In this document: positions 53,889 through 64,000 of the stretch, one piece after another
Numbering within the stretch: position 1 is the first letter of the stretch
How the letters are laid out: every line of letters starts with the position of its first letter
NCBI RefSeq assembly: GCF_028502605.1
Contig: NC_079236.1
Location: forward strand, 2,666,001 to 2,730,000
DNA length: 64,000 nucleotides
Direction of reading: 5' to 3'
Source of the DNA: Trichoderma breve
Taxonomy: Eukaryota; Ascomycota; Sordariomycetes; Hypocreales; Hypocreaceae
The notes under the pieces: generated by a model
What the model saw: only the letters and a program-made list of their open reading frames with translations
Told to the model about the DNA's origin: nothing
Database searches by the model: none
Translations under genes and position numbers: made by a program

Positions 53889-56800
53889 GGTGAAGGATTT
53901 ATGATAAGTCGAAAGGGGTATAAGAGTATAGGATTGCTAGTTCTGCTTCTATGAGAGAAGGAAAAAGAAAAAAAAGTAAAAAGACGAGAGGGGCAGGAGG
54001 GGTATTTATGACGAAAGAGGATTGTACTGATAGAGGAATGCAGGAGAGAAAAAGCAAACAATCCAGATGGGGACAGCTATGCCATTTTATGTAAAACGCA
54101 ACGCCTGTATCCGCGCAGCGCAGTTCCAGTTCCCATTATTAAGGAGCTTCTTTGCTCCGTTCTTTGCCTCCGTCTTGACGCGCGTGGAGCGGGGGCGAGC
54201 TTCAACAAGAGCAGACGCTACCCCAACCATGCAACTGTACGAGTCGAGTATCTATGGGGACAAGATGGAGACGCCCTCGGCAAGGGGGAGCAAGGCCTCG
54301 AGACCCCCATCCCACTTTCTTCGCCTCTAGCTTCAGGCGAGGCAGCACCTTGGGAGATGGATTGACAACCCACAGCACTCCGTACAGTATACGTGGACAT
54401 GCTGGGACTGTCGCCGACTGCCCAAGAGCAGAGTAGCTCTCCGGCCAAAGAGCAGTCCGTCTATACACAGCACCGGCCGGAACGCCTATTTCGGATCCCC
54501 ACCAGCGTCTCTCGTTGCGACGATACCCGAACCCAAGTTGATTATCAGAGAACTCGCACTGACTAGCACTCCTAGTAATAGTAGTCCGTGCCGCTGTAGA
54601 GGCTAGAGCGCCTATTGCATGAGATCCGCAGCGGGACCGGGCTGCCGGGGGCCAAGCTTGAGTTCATCAGGGGAGGCGATATTTGTGCACAACCCGGCAT
54701 TTCGAGGCCATGCTGAAACCGGTTACCGCGCTGGTCGAAGCACTTGTGTCTGGTGCTTGCAAGAGTCTGTATCCAGACGAATCACGGAGCTCGACCAAAA
54801 GCAACTCCGGGGTTCTGAGACGGTTCCCCGCAGCAGCCCGGTGGCTCATGATGACATCCATCTCCGAAGGCTTTGACCAGATAGATTATCTTCTGGCCTC
54901 AGGATGGCCAACAGCGAATGGTTTGCTTTGGCTGAGCTTGCGCATCCGTACGCCCTATCTTGAGAAGCCATACTCCGTAGCTGTCTCCGTACTCCGTACT
55001 TGACTAATTTCGATGCACCAGCGCTGTGCCGCGTTTGACATCTTATTTCTTCTTCAGGCAATCTTTTTGTGCTTCTCCGCTCCCCGCATGGCAGCCGCGA
55101 ACCAATCGTCCCAAGTCTCCCGCCGCCATTCAGTATTTCAAATCGGGTCAGTAGTTCGTTCACACCATCAAGCCTTGCAAGATGAATAGTGACTGCATTG
55201 GCTTAGCAACATCTTGCATCTTGGCGCCCTGAATTGCCCCAACCTGACTCTACTGCCGAAATCTAGGCGCGCAATTTGCACCGTGCTGGTAATCGAGTTT
55301 GCCCCAGAATCTGGAGAAAACAAACCTTAACTGAGATGAGGCCCTGCGCTCGTGACGTCGATGGACTCTATCAGACTCATTAAAACAGACAGACAGCCTT
55401 GTTCAGGTCGCATCCACGCGTCGCAACGTCGAGTCGCATTCGCATTCGCACGGCCAACACTGGCACCTCAGCCTCCCAAACCAGCCATTAGTTCATCGTC
55501 ACATTACTTCATACAAACTGCCTCGCTTCTCCCGTGTGCGGGAAATTCCGTGTTTTCTCCCCTCGTCTCAAAGCATCCCGTAAGCCATATGCCCGGCAGC
55601 TGCATATTCAGCCCCAACGGCATGCCTTCGGAACAACCTCCTGTGCGAGGTGGAAGTTTTCCCATTTCGGAATCATGTCGGATTCAAGATGCTAGCATTG
55701 ATTACCCCGCTTTGCTCCTTTGATGCCAACCTTGAATGGCTTTACCTCTTGGTCCCCTTCCACGTCTCTCCGCGGCCAACTGCGGCAAGATTTGGTATCG
55801 CTAGATGCAATTGGCGCCGTCGTTTGTGGCACTGGGGGCTAGCTCGACGCTCTGAGAAAGTTTCCACTCCTCCCATGGGGAGATGGAGACATGGAGAAGC
55901 AGCTTGCTCTGCTAGTCCGCAGTGCTTGAGCTGTTGCACAGTACAGGACCTTGTGACAGCGGCAGCAGCATGGTGCTAGATTGCTAGACAAGGCAACAAA
56001 AGCCCATATGATACTAGGACCTCCTTCTGGACGTCAAATCGTACGTCTGAGGCTTTGGACCAAGTCATTTCAGGAATAGGTGCGGCTGACCCTGTCCCTT
56101 TTCCCCAGGCTTCCTTGCAGCCGGCATGGGCTTCCAGTAAGCTCAACATCCGTCTCACCGAGAGCTCAGTTGTTGGCCAGTCCAGTGAAGTGAATTGATA
56201 GGTCTCGGCCCGCTACGGGGTGATAGGCCTTGTGGGATTTGGCCGGCCCTATGGAACATGCACGATAGTCCGTGCTGTTCCAGATAACCGCAGTGCTCGT
56301 ACAGGCATACCCCGGGAAACATGCCATTGTGGCCATGGGGTTTAGTCAAGCGCAAACATAATGGCATGTACTGTAAGTGTGCATGCGAGCTATATCCGTA
56401 TTGCTGCGGAGAGTTCCGTATTACAGTGCCTGATTTGCTCAACTTGTTCCCACGACAAACAAACTCCAACTCGGAGAATGGGCCGCCCAATCTCGTTGAC
56501 AAGTCGGAAACTCCACCGCCGCGGCGCTGACATGAACACGTGCTGCATTAAGCATTGTAAGCCTTGATTATTGTCGCCTTGGCGTTTCTATATCGGACGC
56601 TTGTACCTTTGGCACGCTGCTATTTGCAACTTGAACGCGGCACTAAGAGCGAATTCGGTGTCTGGCCTCGGTTATTCGGTAGTTTGTATAGCGATCGGTT
56701 GAGGATTCAGTTCCCTGTGGCTTTACATCGGCGATAGACACCGACTTGCATAGCCTTCGCCGATGGTGAAACTTGTCAATATTCGAGTGAGATGGTCATC

Positions 56801-57109
56801 ACTACCATCTATACGAAAAAAAAAATTAAAAAAAATCCATGATTTGTAGAAGCTGACTCGCCAAATTTCTTGATTAGTCGAGGATGAAAGTACCTTGGTA
56901 AATAAGAAAAGTGCGGGGGGAGTGGCTCCTTCCACCCACGATCGAGAACTTCCAATAGCGAGCTAAGAATCCCTCCAGGATATTTCGAAGCTGCACCTCC
57001 ATAAACTTTTGATCAACACTTTATTATCTAACATATCCGAGCCTCATTACTGATTCCCCCGCCTTCTTCTTTTACTCTTCTTTTTCAAGAGGTTATTTCA
57101 AGCTTCCCG

Positions 57110-57184
57110 TGACAGTGACATCGATATGACCTGTAAGTGCTCACATCGGAAGGGGCCCGCGGGAACTCCCAAGTGTCACTGTCA
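57110..57184. repeat. Inverted repeat, 11-bp perfect arms
   Basis: TGACAGTGACA at 57110-57120 is the exact reverse complement of TGTCACTGTCA at 57174-57184, with a 53-base loop that contains a GGGCCCGCGGG stretch. Confidence 0.7.
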
Positions 57185-57908
57185 GATGAATCGAAGCCAC
57201 ACATCACGTTAATTACACGTCGAGGGTAAGCACAAAGCGAGCTATCGACAAAAATGGCTACGGGAAACGAAACCGCTAAGTCCTCGGAAAGGACGCCAAT
57301 CTCAAGGTCCTCCAATCCGAAACGCCGCAGCGGCATTATCATCTTTTTCCGCTACGACACCCTCACAAGAAGACGGCACGTCGGTTGGGGGAAAGAAACG
57401 GACACGATGATCAAGTGTGAAATACGCCGTATTCCATTCCTTTGGCTATTCTATTACCCGAGAGTTCACGTCGTTGACTAACACGAGGTCGTGGATGGCG
57501 CTATCGCTGACAGGCTTAAATTGAGCCGACGGGCTATTTCGAGGCTCCGGCTGAGAGACCGTGCCTTTTCTCCTCCGTATACTGCTTTGCTTTTCATTCT
57601 CTATTTTATCCGCCGCCTTTTCGAATCGCATTATTTTAATATGCTAGGTCATGGCAAATTCACGCGCACCTCGTTTTAAAAGAATCCGAATCAAGGGGCA
57701 TAGTTGCGCCAGATTTGACAGACTGGATGCCATTCGTAAGTGAGCACACGCGCACTACCATTTTGCCTATCCAAGTTTCTAGAGCCATCTTTCACTTCAT
57801 AGCCGAGTTACCCAATCCTTGATACTCGATCTAGGAGCCTTGTATTCATGGTGAAGACAAATTATATCTTTGATTAGAGCCCAAAGAGTCAAAGACGTAG
57901 CATTGGGT

Positions 57909-57948
57909 TAGTTTCGGAACTACAACGCAGTAGTTTCGGAACCACAAC
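57909..57948. repeat. Near-perfect direct repeat of 18 bases
   Basis: TAGTTTCGGAACTACAAC (57909-57926) and TAGTTTCGGAACCACAAC (57931-57948) differ at one base; period 22. Confidence 0.8.
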
Positions 57949-58679
57949 AAAGCCATCGAGCCTTCCACACCATGAATCTATACGCCATATCTTTACATGC
58001 TCATGTATTAATTTATAATCACTAGTAAGATATACAAGCTGAAAACAATGCAGCACTAGAAACAACAACTATCTCGTCCAGGTGGGCCTAGTCGATAGAT
58101 ATTACAAGTGTTCTATGTAAATTATGAACCACCTGTAGTTTGATACTCGTAGAATTTCTCTTGCATAACAATAGTTTGACAATCTATCTCCATGCCTTGA
58201 TTAGCTCCATAATTGTTGCGACTCAAAATGACAGCTATACCCATGACAATAGCTGAGGTGCGGGAACGCATCTGAGATGCATAGTTAGGGCTGGGCCGCA
58301 TATTGATGGCTGAGATGCATCACAACAGCCGAGTACATGGCGTGACAGCAGCCGGCATGTTTAATATACTTGAGACGTACCAGGTATAATTCACAGCTGG
58401 TTCTACCAAATTGGCACCACTGTATAGCTGTGCCAGACCGGATGCATGAAGTATTTAGTATGCCTGGTACTCTATTGGGTGACCTTTATCGAGAGGTGGA
58501 TCTCGTCCGTACATGTAGTAACGATGTTGTTCATAAGACATAGATATAAGATCCTGAATTGACTATGTCCATATGTGTCGTAGCAGAGTTTTGACGAAGT
58601 GATAGCATGGGGGCTGACTAAAGTTCATCGTTGCTAGATTCTTGGAATTGATACTACCTACTTTCGAGTCAGCCACTAA

Positions 58680-58704
58680 TTCGAGGAATCGTTTCGAGGA
58701 ATCG
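58680..58704. repeat. Direct repeat of 12 bases
   Basis: TTCGAGGAATCG occurs at 58680-58691 and again at 58693-58704; period 13. Confidence 0.85.
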
Positions 58705-59937
58705 TGTATAAGACGAATGGAGAGACCTCAAGTAGAGGAAGAGAGAAGAATTGTGTGAGCTAGAAAAGTATAAACTTCATGATAGCGAACGTGGTCAAAT
58801 AAAGACTTTCTTCTCTAGGGGTTTGAGGCATTGCTTGGTTGAGCTTCAAGACTCGACGCCGAGAGTGAAGTCGTCTTCTGTTCAGATGCCCTTCACAAAT
58901 TAAGCGTTTACGCATTGTCAAAGAAATAGATTAGAGTAGATTAGAGAGACCTGCAATATAGAAAACCAATCGCAGGTCCGCGGACTCCGATGCAATAACA
59001 ATGTACAACGTAGATGTAACAACAATGTCTTGATGTGGAAGCTGGTCAGGACAATACATCGGCTACTCAAAGGTCCGGAGCTTGACATGCAGATATTAGC
59101 CTTTTTTGTCCTATTAGTGCTACCATGGTCGCGAGCTTTAATACTTCCATCGAAACAATGATGGTTGAATATATATACAGCCATAATTTTATAACCAAGA
59201 TGGACATACAGTCGGTGCTGGCAGCATAGACGACTCCTCACAGGCATCAATCTCCGCGCGGCACAATCAATCCAACAAATACGAAAAGCTGATCCCTCAA
59301 ATAAATAATTTACAACATCAAGAAAGACATGTCGGTTTGGCATCACAGCAGTTTCGCTTGGATGCTCCCCGCATCTCATGCCCTCGCCGCCTGTCTCGTA
59401 GCGTTCCATTGCATGAACCAGTCTAGCCAATTCATCTCCCCCAGCCCCAAATCCCCAAAGACGATTCGTCCCCCCGCACGAAGCTCTTTATAACGTTACT
59501 TTAGACTTAAAAGCAACGCGGAGAGCTAAAATCATTTCAGGGAGGACCTTGACGATCCTTTCCTCGTCAGAGGGAGACAGCATGCATAAACCCCCCAATT
59601 GCCGGGTCGTACACGATCACAATGGAGGGCACCATGTGAGTAAAGGGCCGTATCTGTACAATAGTCCGGAGAAGTGCAACATGAATACGGGCGAGCTGTT
59701 CGGTCACGATGCCTAAAAGAGAGAAATTGGTCGCCTTTCACATGTGCTGCAGTGACGGCGCAGATACTAGGACAGGGTGAAAGGAGAAGTTGCAGCCGCG
59801 GTTCTGCTAGATGGCATGAAGGTCACGCGGAGCATTCGCATTAATGGAAAATGCATTCAATAACAATGAGAATCTTGATTCGGCAGCTTGTTTGCAGAAG
59901 CATAGCCAGGGGAGGAGAGGCAGCTTTGGCAGATCCC

Positions 59938-59945
59938 TATAAATA
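59938..59945 (+). promoter_or_regulatory. TATA box of the lactone-oxidase-like gene
   Basis: TATAAATA, a full consensus TATA element, lies 117-124 bases before the ATG at 60062. Consensus TATA boxes in fungi often mark regulated genes. Confidence 0.55.
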
Positions 59946-60061
59946 AGGTATCGTCAGCCCAGCTACATCTTACGTGAGGAGCGACTCGACCTCGACTCAA
60001 CTACTTCTCTCACAACATCTTTCACGTCAAGAGTTGAGAGTTGAACGACTAAAGTCTCGTC

Positions 60062-61833
60062 ATGCTTCTTCCTCTTTCTGCCTTGGCCAGCGTGCTACTG
60101 GGCACAGCATCGGCATTCGAATACTACACTTTCGACGGACCAGGCTCGCCATCATGCCACAACGTCGTCGAAGTTCACAACGCAACAAGCGTCGATGAGA
60201 TGGTGTCCCTTGTCAAAGACGCTTCAAGCCGTGGCCTACAAGTCCGTGCCGGCGGCAGAGGCCACATGTGGTACGACACGCAGTGCTCAGACGACGAGAC
60301 GGTCATCATCCGCACCGAGTTTGTCAACGGCATCTCCGACTTTGATCTCGAGGGTGGATCTGTGGTGGTCGAGGGCGGCGTCACTTTCTTCCAGTTGGCC
60401 GAGTATCTTCATGAGCGAGGCGCCAATATCGGTACTGGTCTGGTCAACTGGAACATTACCCTCGGAGGCAGCATTGCCATGGGAGCGCATCGCACTTCGT
60501 TAAGAGAGGATGCGGTGGTGGTTGGTGGTGTGCTTGCGCTGGATATCATTGATGGGAATGGGGATGTTCAGCATATTGAGCGGGATGAAAGTAATGACGA
60601 TTGGCTTGCTGCGTCAACTTCGTTGGGTCTCTTGGGGATTATTGCGAGGATAAAGATGCAAATCTTTCCAGAGACCAAAGTATACGCCATGCAAACGACG
60701 TTGGTCCTGCCTCCTATCTCTCACGATGCTTTACCTCTAGTTGAAGCTAACATTCCCTTCTTCACAGTCTCGATGAAAAGGACGTTCTTAACGGTGACAT
60801 TTACAAACTCATCTCGCCATATCTAACAGCCAACTTCTGGGTAAGCTCGAGTTCCCTGCATCTATCCCGATGAAAAGAGAAAGGCTACTTACACCATCAC
60901 GCAGTGGTGGCCATCCCAGCGCAAATTCCACTGGCGCACATACGACATTGTTCCCACAAACACCAGCACCCAACAAGGCTTCCAATCCACATTCTCCGTC
61001 ACGGCTCTCGAAGCCGCCGCCGCCGTCGTCCTCCTCAACAGCGGCAAGATCAGCCCCTTCCCCAACCTCGCCGCCGAGGGCATCTTCTTCGGGCTCTGGG
61101 AGAAGCCAAACTTCCACGACAAGGTCACCGACGAGGCCATCACCGAATGGCCCGTCTACGGCTGGAACTACGACGTCCTCATTGGTGGATTATACCCGGG
61201 GCAGAAGCCCGAGTGGGAGTATGGGCTCAAGGGGTATACGCTGGAGCTGGCGTTTCCTGTTACTAGGGCGAACGAGGTGTTGAAGCGGATTCGCGCGCTT
61301 TTTGATGCTGAGGAGGCCAAGTGGATGCCTATGGCTTCGACGTATCGGAGTGGTATTAACATCAAGTTTGGCAAGGCGCATTTTGATTTCCTTGGGCAGG
61401 TTACTACTGGTACGGCTGATAAGCAGGACTGGAGCAAGGGTGCGATTATGTTTGATTTCCCTTCGTTCCGTCCCAGTCTTGGAGATCAGAAGCGATACAA
61501 CGAAGCCTTCTGTGAGTTTTCCATCATGAGATTTCAATATGAAGACGATATAAGTACTCATATCACTTTGCTGCAGATATTAACTTGGCCAACACGCTGG
61601 TCGATGAATTTCCATGCCGTCCTCACTGGACAAAGAACACCCGCGATGTTTTCCAGCGTGCTGTCAAGAATTTGGATCCCAGCGTAAGTCTTTCTTTCCC
61701 CTTTCTTTTCCTTTGGTCATGGCTAAATTGCCGGATACAGTACCTTGCTCGATTCAAGGCCGTACGACAAAAGTTTGATCCAAAGGGCATTTACCGCAGC
61801 GCGGTGGGAGAAATCATCGGCATGTATGACTGA
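60062..61833 (+). CDS. Secreted FAD-linked oxidase, sugar-lactone-oxidase-like
   Basis: Five exons (60062-60699, 60768-60840, 60905-61511, 61577-61683, 61741-61833) join in phase to give 505 residues. Signal peptide at 1-18 (MLLPLSALASVLLGTASA). A PCMH/FAD_binding_4 domain follows: LQVRAGGRGHMWYDT with His68 at the place where many VAO-family enzymes bind FAD covalently, FVNGISDFDLEGG, and NITLGGSIAMGAHRTS. The C-terminal part has PHWTKNTRDVF and LARFKAVRQKFDPKGIY, which are typical of aldonolactone oxidases (D-arabinono-1,4-lactone oxidase, ALO). ALO itself is mitochondrial; this copy has a secretory leader, so its substrate may be an extracellular sugar or lactone. The intron at 60700-60767 has a GCTAAC branch point. 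A secondary-metabolite role is an alternative. Confidence 0.8.
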
Positions 61834-62142
61834 GAGGAGAGTTATGTCGGATACATGTATAAAGCCGTACATACAAGAATAAGTATTTAACAAAGAGGCA
61901 AATGTAAATTTAGGATTTTATTCTATGGAATGCAATAGACGAGAACTGTCTTGGTATCATTGAAAAGTATTCCATCGGAAAATTCAATTAGAGAAAGAAA
62001 AGTAAAGCTCTTACTAGAGAGCTCAAAGGAAGAAAGTCAGGGGTATCTATCACACAGGCTGACAAAGCGCTGTAATTAGGTAGGTAGACATATCCAACAT
62101 GTCACGCAATCAATCGTCCCCTTGGCATTACTTGAGAAAGCT
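61834..62142. other. Convergent intergenic between the two FAD oxidases
   Basis: 309 bases, A/T-rich, probable shared 3' UTR zone. No gene seen. Confidence 0.65.
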
Positions 62143-63615
62143 TCATTTCTTCACAGGGATGTACGCCTTGTTGCCCATGGCCTTGTCCCACATTGTTTCG
62201 AGGATGCCACGCACAGGCCTTCGCTTGCCCGCACCGGTCTCCATGTCTGCCTTAAGCTTGTCGTAGACGGAAGGCAACGTCTCGGCCTTGTACTTCTTGC
62301 GCATCTCGTCGTAGACATCTTTGCGGTAGATGAGCCAGAACTCGTCCTCGGTGTAGTAAGTTCGAGCGTACAGGAGCTTGGCACCCATGAGCTCGGCGCT
62401 TCGCAGCTCGAGCTTGCGGTTAAGCTCGTAAAACGCCTTCGGGTCACGAGGTCCACGGCCGTAGACGCCAACGGCAAAGATGCGTTGGTCCGAAACTTCA
62501 TCGACGCGGGCGTTGAAACGAGAGGTCAGGCCAATCTCCTTGGGGGCCTTGCAAGGAGCCAAAAAGATCATCAGCTCCGGCAGGGTATCGTTGACAAAGC
62601 TGATGAATTCCTTGACCGTGCTCGCTGGAATGCCAAAATCCTGCACAACATACTCGTTGGCAAGACCGGACTTGTGCAGCGCATGGTAGCACGTGCGGCT
62701 GTCGAGGAAGGGGTCGGCGAGGCGCTTGGTGAAGGCATTCTCGGGCACGTGAAAGTGCTTAAAGGCAAGTTTGCCACCCCAGAAAGCGCCATGGTCATAG
62801 CGGAAGAGATAGTCGGGTGTGAACATGTAGATGTCTATGGGTTTCTCGGCCGTGGGCTTCTTCTTGAGAGCGTCCTCAATGGTGTCGGCAAACCAGTGAA
62901 CTTCCATCTTCTTGAGAGCAGACCTGCCCTGGGGTAGGAGATTGACAAAACGGCCAAACATGACGGCAATTGTGCCCTTACGGAAGTAGACTCCATCAAT
63001 GAAGTGGATCGACTCGTCCTTGGTGGCCTCCTCAAACAAGTCGTGGGCCGTGGCAACGTCGTTGACCAGCTGGACGTCCAGCTTGACGTATGTAGTGGCC
63101 GGGATCAGCTCAATGGTGAGCAGGGTGACAATGCCAAATGTGCCCAAGCTGCCAGCAGCGTGCTCCAGCAGATCCGCATTGTGCTCGCGGTTGGCCGTTT
63201 CCAGCGTGCCGTCGCCGAGCACAATCTCAATCTCGGAGACGGTATTGTTGAAGAGGCCATAGCGGTACATGCTGCTCTCGCCGGAAAAGCCAGAGTAGCC
63301 ACCGCCAACAGTGATGCCCTTGAATTCCATGACAATCTTTGGAATGACACCGTGCTTGAGGGTGTGGGCAGCCAGGGCGTCCATGGGCACCTTGGGCTCG
63401 GCTTGCACGGTCATGGTCTCCAGATTGACCGGGAAGATGCGGTCCATGCTGCTGGTGTCAACAATGGCATCTGCCTTGAAGGACAGTGGACGCGTGGAGC
63501 TTGTCGAGCCATGGTAGACTCGGAACGGTTTCTTGTTATCGTAGAAGTGCTTGACCTGCTTCTGGATCTCGGCGACAGCAGCCTGGTGCTCCTCGAGAAG
63601 CTTATTGGGGTTCAT
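62143..63615 (-). CDS. FAD-binding oxidoreductase, DHCR24-like
   Basis: Single exon, 490 residues. It resembles the delta(24)-sterol reductase (DHCR24/DIMINUTO) family: a FAD_binding_4 domain at the N-terminus with VDTSSMDRIFPVNLETMTV, then VMEFKGITVGGGYSGFSGES and YRYGLFNNTVSEIEIVLGDG, the family's FAD signature region. The second half has IDIYMFTPDYLFRYDHGAFW and AKLLYARTYYTEDEFW. Animal DHCR24 has an N-terminal membrane segment; this protein starts directly with a charged helix (MNPNKLLEEHQAAVAEI) and looks soluble. Ergosterol synthesis does not need delta-24 reduction of the cholesterol type, so the substrate is unknown. It converges on the neighbouring lactone-oxidase-like gene. Confidence 0.82.
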   Translation of the reverse strand: MNPNKLLEEHQAAVAEIQKQVKHFYDNKKPFRVYHGSTSSTRPLSFKADAIVDTSSMDRIFPVNLETMTVQAEPKVPMDALAAHTLKHGVIPKIVMEFKGITVGGGYSGFSGESSMYRYGLFNNTVSEIEIVLGDGTLETANREHNADLLEHAAGSLGTFGIVTLLTIELIPATTYVKLDVQLVNDVATAHDLFEEATKDESIHFIDGVYFRKGTIAVMFGRFVNLLPQGRSALKKMEVHWFADTIEDALKKKPTAEKPIDIYMFTPDYLFRYDHGAFWGGKLAFKHFHVPENAFTKRLADPFLDSRTCYHALHKSGLANEYVVQDFGIPASTVKEFISFVNDTLPELMIFLAPCKAPKEIGLTSRFNARVDEVSDQRIFAVGVYGRGPRDPKAFYELNRKLELRSAELMGAKLLYARTYYTEDEFWLIYRKDVYDEMRKKYKAETLPSVYDKLKADMETGAGKRRPVRGILETMWDKAMGNKAYIPVKK

Positions 63616-64000
63616 CTTGATTAGCGGCTGGGGGGTATCAGTCTATTAACGAGAAAGAAAACGGTATTAATTCAGTTGAGACAGAGAATCACAAACGTCG
63701 GGACGCCGAAACCACGCAATTGACAGCACCTCTCCGCCCAGATTCTGGTGGTGTCAGGAGGAGGAAAAAACAGGAAATGGACCACGATGGCCGGAGCTTT
63801 GCTGACCAGTGACGACGTGCTGTGACGCCAGCGGCAACCAGCTGCTGCATCGGCACCTGGGATTAGCGCTGTAGCTGTGACAAATTGGGGGGGCTGGGGC
63901 TGCTGACGTGCCTTGCTAAGCCCCCAAGTTGCCGCTGTAGCATTGGCTGGGGCCGTTTTAGCTTGATGAGCTCGAACCATGCGTTCCTCCACTTGGGCTC
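63616..64000. other. Upstream region of the DHCR24-like gene
   Basis: Likely promoter and leader of the minus-strand gene. No gene seen before the window end. Confidence 0.5.

Larger units (their letters stand above)
53889..60061. other. 6.2-kb gene-free stretch
   Basis: No frame with a recognisable domain and no chain of in-phase exons that I can support. It contains the ALDH promoter at its left end, clusters of TACTCCGTA (54971-54979 and about 54985-54999), an 11-bp inverted repeat at 57110-57184, short direct repeats at 57909-57948 and 58680-58704, and a TATA box at its right end. The part from about 57.7 to 59.3 kb is A/T-rich. It could hold decayed sequence or non-coding RNA. Confidence 0.5.

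Noticed and set aside
58918..59430. 170-codon minus-strand frame in the 6-kb gap
   Set aside because: No domain, Cys/His/Arg-rich, no splice partners; probably chance.

Overview
The window is nuclear DNA of a filamentous ascomycete (Pezizomycotina). The class is probably Sordariomycetes and the gene set looks Hypocreales-like; I cannot fix the genus. The reasons are short spliceosomal introns (about 50-110 nt) with GTnnGN donors and CTAAC-type branch points, monocistronic genes on both strands, kilobase-scale intergenic DNA, and eukaryotic or fungal families: DASH complex, Pol III, GPI synthesis, Ggc1 carrier and a bc1 core protein. I saw no tRNA, rRNA, CRISPR array or intact transposon. Exon boundaries were placed by hand from splice motifs and reading-phase agreement, without transcript data.

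Layout. 1-5.4 kb: no gene seen. 5.4-9.0 kb (+): a Ras-like GTPase domain fused to a RasGEF. 9.6-11.3 kb (+): an unrecognised, probably nuclear protein with a SUMO-interaction-like motif. 11.6-11.9 kb (-): a 96-residue membrane protein. 12.8-14.3 kb (+): mitochondrial ribosomal protein uS5m. 14.6-15.1 kb (-): DASH subunit Dad3. 17.0-18.2 kb (+): a secreted beta-propeller-like protein. 18.7-24.2 kb (-): a giant coiled-coil protein with internal repeats.

25.4-33.4 kb is dense: the GTP/GDP carrier Ggc1 (-), Pol III subunit Rpc82 (-), the Fe-S scaffold Nfu1 (-) and, divergent from Nfu1, bc1 core subunit 2 (+). Three of the four act in mitochondria. 33.4-37.0 kb is gene-free with a minisatellite. 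37.1-40.1 kb (+): a MAPKBP1/WDR62-like WD40 protein behind two uORFs. 41.1-44.2 kb (+): a BRD8/Bdc1-like bromodomain protein. 44.8-46.3 kb (-): PIG-A/Spt14. 46.9-49.6 kb (+): DEAD-box helicase Dbp6. 49.8-50.8 kb (-): a tetraspanin-like protein. 52.3-53.9 kb (-): aldehyde dehydrogenase.

53.9-60.1 kb is a gene-free gap of about 6 kb with short repeats. It is followed by two convergent FAD-linked oxidases: a secreted sugar-lactone-oxidase-like enzyme (60.1-61.8 kb, +) and a DHCR24-like enzyme (62.1-63.6 kb, -). Most of the window is housekeeping. The most unusual items are the GTPase-RasGEF fusion with missing G motifs, the repeat block in the coiled-coil protein, the SIM-bearing orphan, and the uORF that ends on the start codon of the WD40 gene.
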